From Neoceratodus forsteri (taxonomy: Eukaryota; Chordata; Ceratodontiformes; Ceratodontidae), in contig JADMNL010000023.1 in the NCBI GenBank assembly GCA_016271365.2, positions 607,566,001 to 607,630,000 on the forward strand: a DNA stretch of 64,000 nt. Direction: 5' to 3'. Made by a program: the position numbers and the translations under genes. Positions within the stretch are counted from its first letter, which is position 1; each line of letters opens with the position of its first letter. The notes beneath the pieces are model-generated. The model did not search any database and was not told the DNA's origin. It saw only the letters and a program-made list of their open reading frames with translations. Shown here piece after piece: positions 23,118-36,138 of this stretch.

Positions 23118-25129
23118 TTGTTGCCTTTTACACAAAACACACTTGCTTGCCATTACTTGCTGTCTCATACCATGGACCACATGGTGAAGGAAATGGCTGG
23201 TATGGGCCAGTACCATCCATTTTGAAGCTGTACAGCTGCAGGATGGTTAGTGGCAAGGTGTGCAGGCACTCATTGCTGGTTTCACCAAGAAGAAGTAACA
23301 CACCCTCCTTCCACTCCAAGTTATGTGTAGTCAGCATCATGCATGCTGTTCTCACAACATACCCTTCAGTGACTGAATGTCCACCTCTGCAGGCAGGCGG
23401 TTCATGTGGGTTGTGTGCACATCTACTTGGGAGAGCCATTGTGCATGATGTAGTGGTCCCTCAGGACCTCGCACACATGGCATAGTCTCATACTGAAGAC
23501 TGCACTTCACTTATCTGCAGCACGCAGTTATAGTGAATAGGGTCCATGAAATGTACCGAGAAACTCTATTGCATATTCACACCAGGACTATAACAAAATC
23601 ATTAGCAGATGGTTTAAACTTTGCACAACATGTAGGCAGTCACTACAGCCGCAGCATGTTCTTTTTTGTATCTTCATTGTGAAACATCAGTGCTTCTATT
23701 GTCTTTCCTTTTTGGTTTTGAATTAAATCATTTGTTAAGGAACACCCTGGGTTTGATTTTTGAGGGTCCAGTTGCAGGCACATCTGCTGGTGACATCTTT
23801 GTTTGGAAGCTCCACTGCATTCATCAGACATTAATGCAAATGTAACAAGGGGCTAATTCCAAAACTGCTTCCAAAGCATGACAATCAGATGAAGTTTCTG
23901 CCAACATGCATCCAATGTTGCTGGAGGCATATGCCATCAAAGACTAATTCAGTCTATGCCTGGATAAACTGGCTAGATGAATTACTTCCTGTGCCATTGC
24001 ATCTATAATGGATGCACAGACAGTCTAGTGAACCCTGTGCCCATTGATTGTGCATTGCAGCCAGGCAGTGGGGCTGACAATGCCCCTTTAAAACTGCCCC
24101 ACATAAAGGTAGGTACAGTACTTGAACAAATCTGGTCCAGTCTGTTTGCCAGTCCATTTCCACAGGTGACACCTAGAAATGATCTCTGGCACAGTGTACC
24201 TTTCCAGTTACCAATGATTGTTAAATAAATACATGTATAATTTGTTTAAATTGATTTGTTTGGTGTCTGAATATCAAAATATAAAATAATTTTCCAGTCC
24301 TTAATTTTGTACACTGCTATGAATTTTTTATTACTCCTGTTTGCTCTACCAAGTTTTGTGGCAGGCTACAAAGTGTGATGTGTTAGCAAAATGAGTAAGT
24401 ACCAAAACAAAAATAGCATAGATATTTTTAGAAAATAAACTCTTACTTGGTTGGTAAGGTTACCATCCAATACCTGCTTTGAACCACAAAGTTCATTTTG
24501 CAGATCAGTAGTATTGTTGATCTTAGTTCAACAGAAACACAGGACAATTTATTTTAATTTTCAGTTTTAAGACAATGTACAGTATAACACTTATAAATGA
24601 TATATTGAATAATTTTGCTGTAGATGGAATAGAGGGTCTACAATCCTTCGTAAAATCAATGCAAAACAATAAAGGAAATGTAATTATAAGGTCTTGGTGC
24701 AAGAGATAATAAGGACTTGTAGACATTATTGCCATTTAATTAAATTACAGATACAACCATCATGGGCTGGTATTGATCCCATGTAACTTAACCTTTACTG
24801 CTGATCCTTGGTCAAAACAAAGAGAGTGTAATTTATATATACAACTACTGGTCAGAATGTTTTTGTAATTAATAATTTGTATTAAGTTTGAAAATAATAT
24901 CAGACATAGCCAGGTACATAGAGAAGATACAGCATGACGCATATGAATACACATTGACTGCAGTGTCATTATATAATTGACAAAGTCTAGCCCATAGAAA
25001 GGACATTACTAAATAATAATACAGTAAGAAATTATACAGTGAGTTGTATTGTGGTATTGTGCCCTCTCCCAAAAAGCATGAGAAATTGCATGATTACCAC
25101 TGCATCTAAATTAGTTAAGACGTCTAATA
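23118..25129. other. Unassigned intronic sequence
   Basis: 23,130-24,230 is of average composition with short spurious frames. 24,240-25,120 is strongly AT-rich. No repeat family or exon recognised. Confidence 0.5.
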
Positions 25130-25342
25130 AGGGCATAATACATAAGTGTCTCCTGATACCTGAAAAAGCCTAAAAACACAGACATAGTAACAAAATACTA
25201 GCAACGTTACGGTCCAGATCAGAATTCTTATCCTATAAGGAGAAAAGATAACAGTCCTTGCAGGGAGGGGTGGGTTTTGGGGTTCCAAATCATTTCCTAC
25301 TGGTGTATCTACTATGTTGGTCCAGATCAATCCACAGGGAAG

Positions 25343-28300
25343 TCAGACAATCCCTGCACGCGAGAGATAAGCAAGTAAGGGGCCAGGTAAGATAATATTG
25401 TGAGAGTGTTGGTAACTAAGTGGGACTGATGATCCAGTACTGCTACTGGAATTATATAATTCAGAGATGGTGGGTACATCTGTGGTTCTCCACCTACAGA
25501 GGATAAGCCTCTTAGCTTGGAGGCTAAGAAGTGTCAGCCATCTGTGCTGTTGATGAGTGAACACAGGACTCCTCAGCACAGGAGGAAGGCCCAAAATCCA
25601 AACTAAGGGATCTAGAGTCAGAGCAGAGTCTGAGGCCTGTTGAGCCATACCCAAGACAGCCGTCCAGAATGGAATGAGAAGTGGGCAAAGCCAAAGTATA
25701 TGCAAAGGTCTCCCTCTCCGAAGACATCGCCAGCAATGGCTGTTTTCCATGAGATGCATTCTGTACAAGACAACAGGAGTGCAATACCAATGCGACAGTA
25801 TCTTGTTTTGCATAAGTTTACTTCTCATATCTGGATACATAGAATGAGCATATTTCCAGCATAGCTTCCATTGGGCATCCAAATGGATTGTTGAAGAGCT
25901 TGCTCCCATTTACCTTTAGCCTAAGCTGATTGTGCAGAAAGATGATTCTAAGATTGACATATATAAGACTGGCTTTACCCATTTTATAGGTCAGCCATTT
26001 AATTAACAAATGGGACCTTGCTATATCTGTCATGTGGTGTTGTTTAATATAAGCTAAAACTGAGCTTCTGAGCTGTAAGTACTGCCAAAAGGCCTGCTTA
26101 CCTAAGTGGAACTCCTGATCTAATGTTTGAAATGTTTTGATAGCGAGACTGTCATCTGTCATCAAGCCCTTTAGTATAAAATTCCTTTATTCTGCCATAG
26201 GGGCCAGTGCAAGGTTTGCCATCCACTTTATGAGCATGTTCCCCATATAGGGGAGGAGGACAGAAGGGGGCATAAATCCACCTCCAATTTCTTTTCCACT
26301 AAATGCCATGTCAGTACTGAGCCTGCTATTGTTTGGCAGGAAGACAAATATTTGGGAAGGGGATTGTAAGTAAAACTGCTAGGGATTGGGTCTTGGCCAT
26401 ATATACCTCCATGTGTATCCATTGTGGTTGCTCAGATGTCTGTGGGAGGAACCAGTTTAGGGTCTGAGCTGCAATGAAGGCCCATTTATACCTTCCAGCC
26501 AAGGAAGGCCCTAGCCTCCTGTGACCAATGGGCTCTAAGTTTATTTCTACTATAACAGGGTTTGGTGCCTTCCCAAATAAAATTGGAAAAGGCCTGGTCT
26601 ATGGCTTTAACCCATGAGGCCAGTAGTGTAAATGGTATATGTGAGATGACATATAAAAAGTTAGGGGCTACCACCATTTGATCGCTGGATATTTTACCTG
26701 CTAGTGTAAGTTGAAGACCACGCCCAGCGACAAATTCAGTCTTGATACCTTCAAGAAGGGGTTTAAGGTTCAGATCCCATATTTTAGCAAGATCTACTGT
26801 GAGCTGTATCCCTATGTACACAAGGGAATTTGAGGCACAATGAAGGCTGAGATGGGCTATCTGATCCAAAGTGCACAAGCTATTGAGGGAGTACTTTCAT
26901 TTTAGACCTGTTGATTTTTAGGCCAGAGTAACTGTAAAATCTGCAAGGAAGGAAAGCAGAGCAGGGAGAGAAGTAGTGACATCCACTAATGGGACTAACA
27001 AATCATCTGCATACATAAATGTGGGAAAGTGATATTGCCAAGGAAACCTGTTATGGCTGAAGAGTGGCATATAGCAATCATAGTGCCTCACTGCTATTAT
27101 GATAAGAGAAAGGCAGCCTGCCTGTGCTCTGCCCCAGAGGAAGGTGCTGGACAGAGTAGAGTTGGTGAGGACCCGAGCCAAAGGGTGTGATACAGAGCTG
27201 TCACCCAACTTCTAAAATTGTGACCAAAGCCCATGGCTTCTAGCACTTGTTGAAGGTACTGCCATTCGAGAGAATCAAATGCCTTCTCAAATCTATTGCT
27301 ACTGCAGCAGCTGGTGCCAGGAAGTTACTGGCCTGATATATAATATTTATAAGGAACGTATATGATCTCTGCTGAGCCAACCGGGACAAAACCAACTTGT
27401 GAAGGGTGTATAAGGTGGAGAAGCAAGGGTTTAACTCTGGTAGCCAGAATTTTTGCAAAATCTTACTATCTGAATTGATAAGTGAAATAGGGCGATAGCT
27501 GGATGGTAAAGTGGCATCTTTCCTTTTTGGGAAATACAGTAATGATCGCCTCCCAAAGGGATGGGGAGGGATCCTGAACTAAGGGCCAAATTAAAAATGT
27601 CACTAAGTAGGGGAGGATCAGTGGTGCAACTAGACTCCACATTTCAGGAAATCCATCCCACCAGGGGTCTTTCTGTGATTTAAATTGTGAAGTGCATCTG
27701 TGACCTCTTGAGGGGTAATGGGAGACTCCAAGGTAGCAGCTTGCTGAGGAGTTAGATGACAGATAGGTATAGATGTCAGAAAAGTTCATACCTGTGCAAC
27801 ATTAAAGTGCTGGAAGAAGAATATAGTCTGTTTATAGAAATCTGTCATAATTTCATTTATGCATTCTGGTTGAACTTGCACAGGGCCATCTGGTGCTTTG
27901 AATCTGGGAATATGGCTCTCAGGCCTCTGTTTACAGAGTCTGTAGGCTAGTACTTTCCCAGCCTTCTCTTCTCCCTCCCAGTATTTATGCCATAGTCTGA
28001 GGAAGGCCAATTCAGCTTTCCTGGCAAGTAGGTCCTGTACTTGATGACGGATTTTAGTGATTTCCTTGCCTATCAGGGAATGTAAGGAGGTGTGCGCATA
28101 CTTTTAAATTTGGTCTTGAGTTCTATAAGATGGGATTCCAATGTTTTAAGCTGATGTTCTGCTGCCGCCTGTGATACACTGAATATCCCATGATAGCGCC
28201 TCGTATGGTGGCTTTCAGTGCCTCCCAAACCATTGTTGGGGACCTCCATTGTAGCATGATCTTGTAGAAAATTAGTGACCTGTATCTGAAACCATTGAGG

Positions 28301-29060
28301 GAAGTTAGGGTCCCTCAAGAGAAGTGGGTCAAAACGCCAGCCGGGGATCTAGGGGCTGAGGGACTACTTAGCGTGTGAAGCTGTACGGAGCATGATCCGA
28401 TATGATAATTGGATGAATTACAGCATCATTGGTGCTGTTCATAATAGAAGGGATACAAGCCAGTATTTCAGCTGAGAGTGTGAGTTATGCACTGGAGAAA
28501 GAATGTATAATCTTTGTCCCTGGGTGCAGAATGCACCAGGGTCTTGTAACCCATATCTGTGATCAGCTGCTGCAGTGAGAGGCGACATTTCTGATGATGA
28601 TCTGGGCAGGTGGATGTGTGATCTAGGAAAGGTCCAGGGGAGACTAAAATCACCCCCTAAGATTATAGGGACCTGTGGAGAGCTAAGGAGCTAATAGCTT
28701 GGGCCAGCGAATTAAACACTTCAGGCGGTCATCATTAGGGCCATACATATTAGCTATCACTAGGTACCTGTGGAGTATCCATCAAAGCTGCCAACTATCT
28801 GCCATCCCTATCTTGCTGCACTTTAGTTGTGTCCACTGAAGGATTTGTGAAATAAAATAGCTACTCCCGTTTGCAGGTGGAGGCTGAAGAAGAAACAACC
28901 TGTCCCACCCAAGAGCCTTTCAACCTGTCATGGTCCAACTTTTCAACATAGTCTCTTGTAGTAGGGCTACCTGCATATACAGTCTCTTGAAATGATTCAG
29001 TACCTGAGAACGCTCATAGGGGTATTAAGGCCCCATACTTTCCAGGTGATATAGCTAATG
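25343..29060 (-). pseudogene. L1/Tx1 LINE ORF2 (endonuclease-RT-Cys domain), decayed
   Basis: N-terminal endonuclease block WGLNTP near 29,045 and VALLQETML near 28,980; ANMYGPND at 28,760-28,740; the block DKDYTFF at 28,520-28,490. Reverse transcriptase pieces at 27,640-26,930 include QQRSYTFLINIIYQASNF and VAIDLRRH (decayed 'DLEKAFD') and the active site FMYADDLLVPL. LVYIGIQLTVDLAKI at about 26,825 is the 'YLGI' block after the RT. The C-terminus at 25,909-25,343 holds CWRCLRRGRPLHILWLCPLL, the cysteine-histidine knuckle typical of L1/Tx1 ORF2 proteins (C-x2-C-H-C). Normal length is about 1,250 residues; the remnant spans the equivalent of about 1,240 codons. Confidence 0.82.
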
Positions 29061-30224
29061 TCAGCCATAGTCTAGAAGTGGGAGGTCTGATTTAGAAGGA
29101 ACAAGCTATAGAACCTAATAGAGACTGACAGTGAAGGTCTGCCCCATATCATCTGAACCAGAAAATCTGTTATTATCAATTTAAACACCACCAACAAGGG
29201 ACCCCAAACACACAACCCCAAGCATGTACTAATCATGATCTGGAAAAACGATAAACAATTTAAACTTGTAAAACATAATATTGACTGATAACATTTAACC
29301 AACTATGTACACATATCGGCTTGTCCACAGCCATTAAGAGTCCCAAAGGTAATATGTCACCGACTGAAGTTGCAAGACCTCCTTTGGTATCCATGGGGGT
29401 TGGCCTGGGATCAGGACAGGAGGAAATACCCTCCAGAACAGCTGTCCATACTACGGGGTGTAAAAATACAGTTAGAGCTAAGACCACCCTGAGGGCGCTG
29501 AGAGGAATCCCCTAGGACCATGGGGCCCTAAGCACTAGCAGGATATCCTCAAAAGCAAGTCCCGAAAGGAGTTACAATACTCCTATATTCCCAGCCGATA
29601 GATGAGGAATAGGAGAGCTGAGCTTAATACTCCCAGCAATTTAGATTCCATGGCAAGCCAAGGGACGAGAAGTTAACACATAGAGGGAGAACCAAACAAA
29701 AAAAAAAAGAAAAGGAGGTTCCTTTCCTTACTACATACTCAACCCTCCATATTAAACTGGTACCATACAGTTTAAAACATGTCCTCAGTCCGGGGTTCTG
29801 AGCCAGGTCTGGAAGACCAATTGTAGCATCGAGAGTTCCATCTCATGAGTTGCAGTGGGAAGGATGGCTGCAAGATCTGGGGATGTGGCAGCAATGTCAG
29901 CCCAGGATTTGCTTTGAGACATGGAGAGCATAGGTCTTGAGGATGTCGACCCACATATGTCCATCTCTGCCCTTCTGAAATCCCTTGTGCAGTATCTGGG
30001 TCCTGCAGGTCCTGTTGTAGAACGGTAAATGGGTTGGGTGAGAAGAAGGTCTGCAGATCTATGGGATCGTGCTTGATCTGAAAGTTGGTCTGAGTAAGCC
30101 GTCACCTGTGGGCCAAGGGAGCAGGCTATTTCAGTAGGATGTCAATGCGTCATGCGATGAGATGGTTGCCATTTCCTTGGCCTCGATGGTAGCGATATGT
30201 CAAAAATCCACACGCCAGACTAAG
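29061..30224 (-). other. Spacer between the two L1/Tx1 ORFs
   Basis: About 1.16 kb without recognised domains. It is longer than the inter-ORF spacer of L1, so an unrecognised insertion or an extra ORF1 segment may be included. A purine run aaaaaaaaaaagaaaaggagg occurs at 29,700-29,719 on the plus strand and could be the tail of such an insertion. Confidence 0.4.
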
Positions 30225-31060
30225 GTATGTCTTGTTTAGGAGCGAGGAAATTTTCACTGCAGACGGAGAGAGAGAGGTTGTATTTGCTCACTCTGATTGT
30301 TGGGGTCCCAAACTCCGTAGGGTGTCTAGCCCGCAGGAAGTCCATCAAGCTCTCTGGGGTCTCAAACAGAAGGGGAGACCCATTGTGCATAATCAGCATG
30401 GTCGCTGGATACCGCAGTGAGTAAGAGTAGTTTAGCTTTTGTAACAGTCTCCGTACCTGGGCATATTCCTTACAGCAATCAGAGAGTTCTTTAGAATAGT
30501 CCTGTTAGAGCTGGATAAGATGCCCTTGCCAAGTAATTTCCCGCAGTTAGAGCAGCAGCCGTAATAGATTATTTTGCCTAAAATCCAAAAATCTGGCAAG
30601 CAGGGTCTAGGCCTTGCTCCAGGCCATGTTATCGGGCAAGTGAGTGATGCGCCTGTTCTATCTGAGGGTGAAAATCAGCTGGTAGTTTGAGCAGCTTCGG
30701 ATGATTGACTGTAAGAAGTCAATGGCTGATTTCTGTTCTGCACCTTCCGGAAAGCTAATAAGCCATATATTGTTTCAATGGCTGCGATTTTCCAGATCAT
30801 CTACTTTACTTTGTAATGTGTGGATAAGCTTAGCCTGTTCCTCAGAGTAGCAGTCATTTCATGAAGAGCTGCGTCATGGGAGGATATTTGTCTTTCATTG
30901 TGGAAAAGCCTGACTTGATCCCTTGCAAAGTTTGCGAGTGGCATTGACTGCAATTGTGAGTTGTGCCATTTGGGTCATAAGCTGGCTGAACATCATTTCA
31001 GTTCTTGATGATTCTGCAGAAGGCTGAATATTGTAGGCACACTGCAAATCCTCTCGAAAA
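30225..31060 (-). pseudogene. L1/Tx1 LINE ORF1 (RNA-binding protein), decayed
   Basis: On the minus strand the block VDDLENRSH followed by NNIWLISFPEGAEQKSAI (30,800-30,735) is the end of the coiled coil and the start of the RRM of L1-type ORF1 proteins (usual form LENRSRRNNIRI.GFPEG). Near 30,410-30,370 it reads TMLIMHNGSPLLFETPESL, the conserved C-terminal block, and it ends at a stop near 30,222. L1 ORF1p is a trimeric nucleic-acid chaperone required for retrotransposition. Stops and shifts between the blocks show that it is dead. Confidence 0.75.
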
Positions 31061-31250
31061 GAAAAGGCGAGTGATTTCCAAAAGAGAACTTGCAAGAAAA
31101 GTCCCCAAATTCTGTCCAGGAGATTCCTGTGTGCTCGATAAAAATTCTGGCAGAAATAGAGGGTCTTAGTGACGGCTGATGTCGGATTTATACCCATGTT
31201 GCAAGAGCTATCTCTATCGACCATACTGGATCAGGGCTAGGCCTGGTCAG

Positions 31251-31639
31251 AATGTTTAATACACAGATCACCGATACTCAAACTCCATAACACTATACGT
31301 GGGTAGTACACATATGTGTATTATTACCTTTGTATTAGCTAGCCTGGCTCGTAGCTTTCCTTTCTAATAATCTTCTGTTTGCTTCTGCAGCTGAAGCTGA
31401 TGGCCATGCAGGCTCATGCTCAAGAGGCTTTTGAGACAACATAAATGGGGCAAGTTGTGGGTAAACTTGTCGACATAATGTCTGTTATTATTGTCGGTAG
31501 GGTCAATTGAGACCAGCCCAATAGCCCACATATAAGGACCACAATAAGAGCTGTGTCTTGCCCTGTAGTTTGGGGGCTGGTGAGAACTGTTTGGCCTGGA
31601 GCCTCAGCTAGATGATAATTGCAGGAGGGACTGAGTAAG
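31251..31639. other. Unassigned sequence
   Basis: No family recognised. A short palindrome ACACATATGTGT occurs near 31,308. Confidence 0.4.
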
Positions 31640-32399
31640 TCACATTTCTGATTGAAGGTTGGTTTTGGGTTGCTATATAAAAAAACTCAACCACCACAGC
31701 CAATCGGGCTCTCCTCAAGTGAACCAATCAGCCATTGCCTCATATATAAGGAAGTATCCATCAAGTGGCCTTCCATGCAAAGAACCATAGTGCAAAGGAC
31801 CGAGTGCAAAGGACAACGGGGGAATCTGCCAGGAGGAGTCAGCCAGGGAGGCAGCTGGTGGCCATACACTCTGCCCTGCAAACTATGAGTAGGTGAAAGG
31901 GATAAGCAGGTATCTACAGGCAATAGGTAGGAAAAATGGTGTAGCACCCTATGCAGGGCTAAGCTACACTAGAGGTTTAAAACTTACAAAATCCTTGGTG
32001 TCACTGAAACCCTTATAGGGTAGCATAATAAAGGGAATTTAAAGGGTAAAATAACAGAGAATGCAGGTGGGATATGATGATGGAGTGGTACAGTGCAGTG
32101 GCTGTGGGGCAGCAGTCTTCTGGGTGACTTTCTGAGGCTGTTGCTGCCCTATCTTTGTGCACATCTCTGGACTGAAGAAGGAGGTTTCCAGTTACAAGGC
32201 TGCATTGGCTTCGGTTCAGAGGACCTTCTTCCCCACCCTGGAACCATCAAAACCACTGCTGCTACCTCAGAGGTTGACCAGAAGGAGGAATGGCTGGACA
32301 ACAATGAGAATGGGAAGGAGTAAGGTTGTGGTGCACAGGCACATCCCATACCCAGTTCCACTACAAAACCCCTACACCGCACAGGCAGAGTGGAAATAT

Positions 32400-33000
32400 C
32401 CCAGAGGCATCCAAAGTAGTGACCAGGGTGGATGTGGGGTCCTCCTTAATGGAGACACCAAGAAGGGGTGGCAGAGGACCCCAGAGGAGGAGGAGGAAAT
32501 TAATCCTGGTGGGAGTCTATAGTGATGGAGACAGAGCAGGCGACAGGTAAGGATGAGTAGATGAAATGAGTAGATGGAAGTTTAGTACCCTCCTGGCATG
32601 GATAGATGCATGGATAGATAGAAAGAAGATCCAAAGGGCAGCAGGAAGGAAGGAAGGAGAGCTAGATGTCATTGTCCATCTGAGGACTAATGACCTGGCT
32701 AGGGATGAGCCAGCAATAGTTCTGGAGGAGTTCAGGGAATTGGGGGGTGGTCTTAGGCAAGTGACATGATCTGTGACCTTCTAAAGTCCCACCTTCTAAG
32801 ACAGGGAAGGACAGGATTCTCCACACCAGGAACTTTAATGCATAGTTGAAGGAATGGTGCAGAGGAGAGGATTTCAGTTTCATTGGGGACTGGTGCCCCA
32901 CCTGAAGGGATAAAGACCTGTACAGGGGTGACAGCCTGCATCTGTCCAGGAAGGGAACCATGGTCCCCAGTGAACAGTTTAAATGCTACACTGGCCAACA
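32400..33000 (+). pseudogene. CR1 ORF1 SGNH-esterase remnant
   Basis: CR1-clade ORF1 proteins carry a C-terminal SGNH hydrolase (esterase) domain. Here KLILVG at 32,497 precedes the place of the catalytic GDS block, and EGELDVIVHLRTNDLARDEP at 32,659-32,720 is the GTND block, with Gly changed to Arg, followed by the usual helix VLEEFRELGG. The GDS block is hit by what looks like a 2-base loss (ggagtctatagtg where ggagactctatagtg is expected), which shifts the frame. The expected 'GDGLHLS' C-terminal block may correspond to DSLHLS-like sequence at 32,928-32,945 (tgacagcctgcatctgtcc). Confidence 0.7.
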
Positions 33001-34655
33001 TTTAAATTAGCCAAGGGGAAGGCAAAAGACAAAGGCAGACTTAAGCTGCTACCCACAGGTAAACAAAGTCAGCAAGGAGAATCCTGAGGGAATGAAACCC
33101 CAAAAGAATCATATAACAAAGGAATCCAGGTGATAGAAGGCAAGAGTGACAATGATATAGATAGTGGAGGAAAGAAAAGGTGTGTCAAATGGAAAACAAG
33201 GGAAGGGTGTCAGCACAATCTGGAGAGCCATGTGTAAATGCTCAAAGTCTAGGCAACAAGATTGCAGACCTAGAGACCACCATGGCAGAAGCAGACCTAG
33301 ATATGATTGCAATTATCAAGTCCTGGTGCAATGAAAACCAGCACTGGGATGTAGCCATAAAAGGATATACTTTGTTCAGAAAGACAGGGTAGAAAAGAGG
33401 GAGAGGAGGGCTCTTCATGTTAGGGACAAAATAAAGGCCACAGAAATACAGGGACAGCAGGGAGAAGCTGTGGTTCTGTAAGTCACCCTAGAAACATGTA
33501 AGGAAGCCACTGTTTGCATAGGAGTGATCTACAGACCTCCAGCACAGAGGGAGAGGTGGATAAGGACATAGAACGCCATCCAAAGGATGGCATGCAAGAG
33601 GGAGGTGTTGCTGGTGGGGACTTCAATCTACCAGACATGGATTGTAGCTACAAGCTGCAACTACAGTCAGACATAGGGCATCCTGGACTCCTGCCAGGGG
33701 CTTTCCACAGGCAACTAGTTAAGAAGTCCACTTATTGGGGTGATACTGGACCTGGTACTGACAAACAGAGACAGTGTTGCTGACATCATTGGGTGACAAT
33801 CTGGGGTCCAGCGATCACCTTACTTAGTAGTTCAATATAAAGACTGGGCCAGAACCGAGCCACACTAAGAAGAGGGCCCTGGACTTCAGGAGGGCTGATT
33901 TCAGGAAAATGGGAGAATGTCTAGGATGCCCTGGCAGGGATTGACGATCTGAGGGAACTGAGGAACTATGGGCAAAATAAAGGGATCATTGAAAAAGCAA
34001 CAAATCTGTGTCAGGTAGGTTAACAACGGCAAGAGAAAAAATAGTTTACTTTGTTCTCTAAAGACATAGCAGAAAATAAAGAGCAAAAAAAAACCTATCA
34101 TTTAGAAAATACAAAAGACAGAGAAGGAGGAGGAGGAGGAGGACAGGGAAAACTACCAGGAGAAACAAAGGGAGGCAGGGAAGGCAAGTAGATGTGCAAA
34201 GGCACAAAAGGTGGAGAATATTGCCTAATCAGTAAAAGAAAGGGATAACATTTTTTTAGATACAGTATATAAGTGAGAAGAGGAAGACCGAAGGGGACTA
34301 GAAGGATTAACCCTCTTCACAAAAGAGGAACAGGAGGAGGCAGAAAAGTACAGACATATCAGCCTGATATCGGTAGTAGGCAAAGTAATGGAAATACTAC
34401 TGAAAGAAAGAATAGTGGAATTATCTTGTAACCAGTGGATTACAGGATCCAAGGCAACATGGTTTCATAGGAAGTAGGTATTGCCAGACAAACCTGATCA
34501 AGTTCTTCAATTGAGTGACCAGGGTAGTGGATCAGAGAGGAGCAGTAGATGTGGCCTACCTGGTTTCAGTAAGGCCTTGACACTGTTCCCTAGAAGACTC
34601 CAGTGAAGAAGCCGGCCTGTCTAGGACTGGGTCAAAGGTTCTAAATTGGTTAAGA

Positions 34656-34717
34656 AATTTTATAGAATTTTGTTGACCTGTGAACCCACTGGGCCTCGGA
34701 GAGTCCCATTTTCAGGC
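34656..34717 (-). mobile_element. 62-bp 3'-end fragment of an L2-like LINE in CR1
   Basis: The stretch resembles the 3' terminus of the L2-like LINE at 3,932 (shared 'attttgttgacc' / 'attttgatgac' and 'cccattttcag' / 'cccttttcagg'). TGGTTAAG (34,648-34,655) and TGGTTAGC (34,718-34,725) flank it as a probable target duplication, and the CR1 coding sequence resumes after it. A severely 5'-truncated insertion. Confidence 0.65.
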
Positions 34718-35058
34718 TGGTTAGCTACAGGAGTCAGAAGGTAGTGGTAAATGGTGTCCACTCTGAGAAGGCAAGGTGATCTGTGGGTGGCTCAGGATGG
34801 AGTACTAGGTCTGGTCCCCTTCAATGTCTTTATAAGCAACATTGCAGAAGAGACAGAAGGGAAAGTATTCCTGTTTTTGGATGACGAAAAGTCTGCAACA
34901 GAGTAGAGACATGGGTGGGGGGTGGAAAACATGAGGGATGATGTACAGTACCAACTGGAAGGGAAATATTGGCATTTGCCAAACAGGAAAAGGACCTGGG
35001 AGTAATCATTTCTGATGACCTGAAGGTAGCCAAACAGTGTGATAAGGCAGTGGGGAAA

Positions 35059-35206
35059 AGAGGTGGGTGAAATTTGCAGATTCTGAAGTTGCGGAATGTT
35101 CATGAAATTCCCCACATTTTCACAAAATTCTTAACATTTTTGGAATTTTCTGAAATTTTTAATTGGCCATAACTCAGTTTGTATTAAAGCTAGTGGTCTG
35201 AATCAT

Positions 35207-35253
<47 letters not shown>

Positions 35254-36138
35254 TATATATATAGGCTGGCAGAGCCACTAAATGCTTGCAAATTTCATGG
35301 CAGTTGGATATAGGGTAGGAAGTTATAGGGGCTGAAAGTCTAGTAATATAATATTCATGTGAACATTTCTGAACATATTTCTATGCCTACAACCCAGACA
35401 CCTTTGGAGCTAGATAACTGAAAACTTAGAATCATGTTTTCTTGGAAGATTCATAGAAACTACCAAAAAGAGATTATAAGGTTTAGCTATGACCTGCCTC
35501 CCAACACAACTTCCAGGGCTCACTTCCAAACCCGGGTCATCAGCATAGCAGCATGCTGTTCTGAGGCTGGACCATGGTAGTTGTCTTAAAGTCCAATATT
35601 TAGGGTCAATTAACCTAACACACTGGTGATATTCTGTTCTCTAGCTTTAAACATATAGGGCTTAAAATTCAGCAGTTTACATAATTGCAAAATGCAATTT
35701 TAAACTTTCTGAATGTTCAGAGGCTTTGGACTCAGTTACCTTTAAAGCTAGAAATCTGAAACTTGGCATACATATGTAGGGGCATGGGTAATATCACCAC
35801 ACCAAATGTGATGCAATGTGCACAAACGCTTTTAGTTTCTGTAGTTATTAACTGTAATTTAAAAATGTCCAAAGGTTTGGAGGCTTATAACTCCATCAAT
35901 GATACAGATAGACATGCGAAACGGGTATACATCTGTACAGGCACCAGAGCAGCCAACACACAAAACTTGTGCAAGTTGGATAAACACTTTTTAAGTAGAT
36001 GGAAATAACCAAAATCACATTTGGCAACATTTCATGTTAATTATTTAGAATTTCACAGAAATTTCACAAAATTTCAGGGAAGCAAAATCAGCATTTCACC
36101 AGAATTCTGCTTGCAGAAGAAAACTTTGCCCCCTCTTG
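35059..36138. mobile_element. Non-autonomous hAT-like transposon in CR1
   Basis: Inverted ends AGAGGTGGGTGAAATTT (35,059) and, on the complement of the right end, CAAGAGGGGGCAAAGTTTT (36,138) have the hAT form CAGAGGTGGGCAAA. Flanking 8-mers TGGGGAAA (35,051-35,058) and TGGGGAGG (36,139-36,146) are a plausible decayed 8-bp duplication, and the CR1 frame joins across the element. The interior has no transposase. It holds a (TA)20 run and four loose repeats of an 'ataactcagtt...aaagctag...ctgaaactt' unit (about 35,170; 35,395; 35,735; 35,885). Confidence 0.75.
35210..35250. repeat. (TA)n microsatellite
   Basis: About 20 uninterrupted TA units within the hAT-like element, followed by cagtatatatatagg. 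Likely length-polymorphic. Confidence 0.95.

Larger units (their letters stand above)
25130..31250 (-). mobile_element. L1/Tx1-clade LINE, nearly full length
   Basis: About 6.1 kb on the minus strand holding remnants of both L1-type ORFs in order: ORF1 (31,060-30,225), a spacer, then ORF2 (29,060-25,343) and a 3' untranslated part down to about 25,130. It is the only L1-type element in the window and has little internal disruption by other repeats. All frames are broken several times, so it is inactive. No poly(A) or target duplication was identified, so the exact ends are estimates. Confidence 0.82.
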
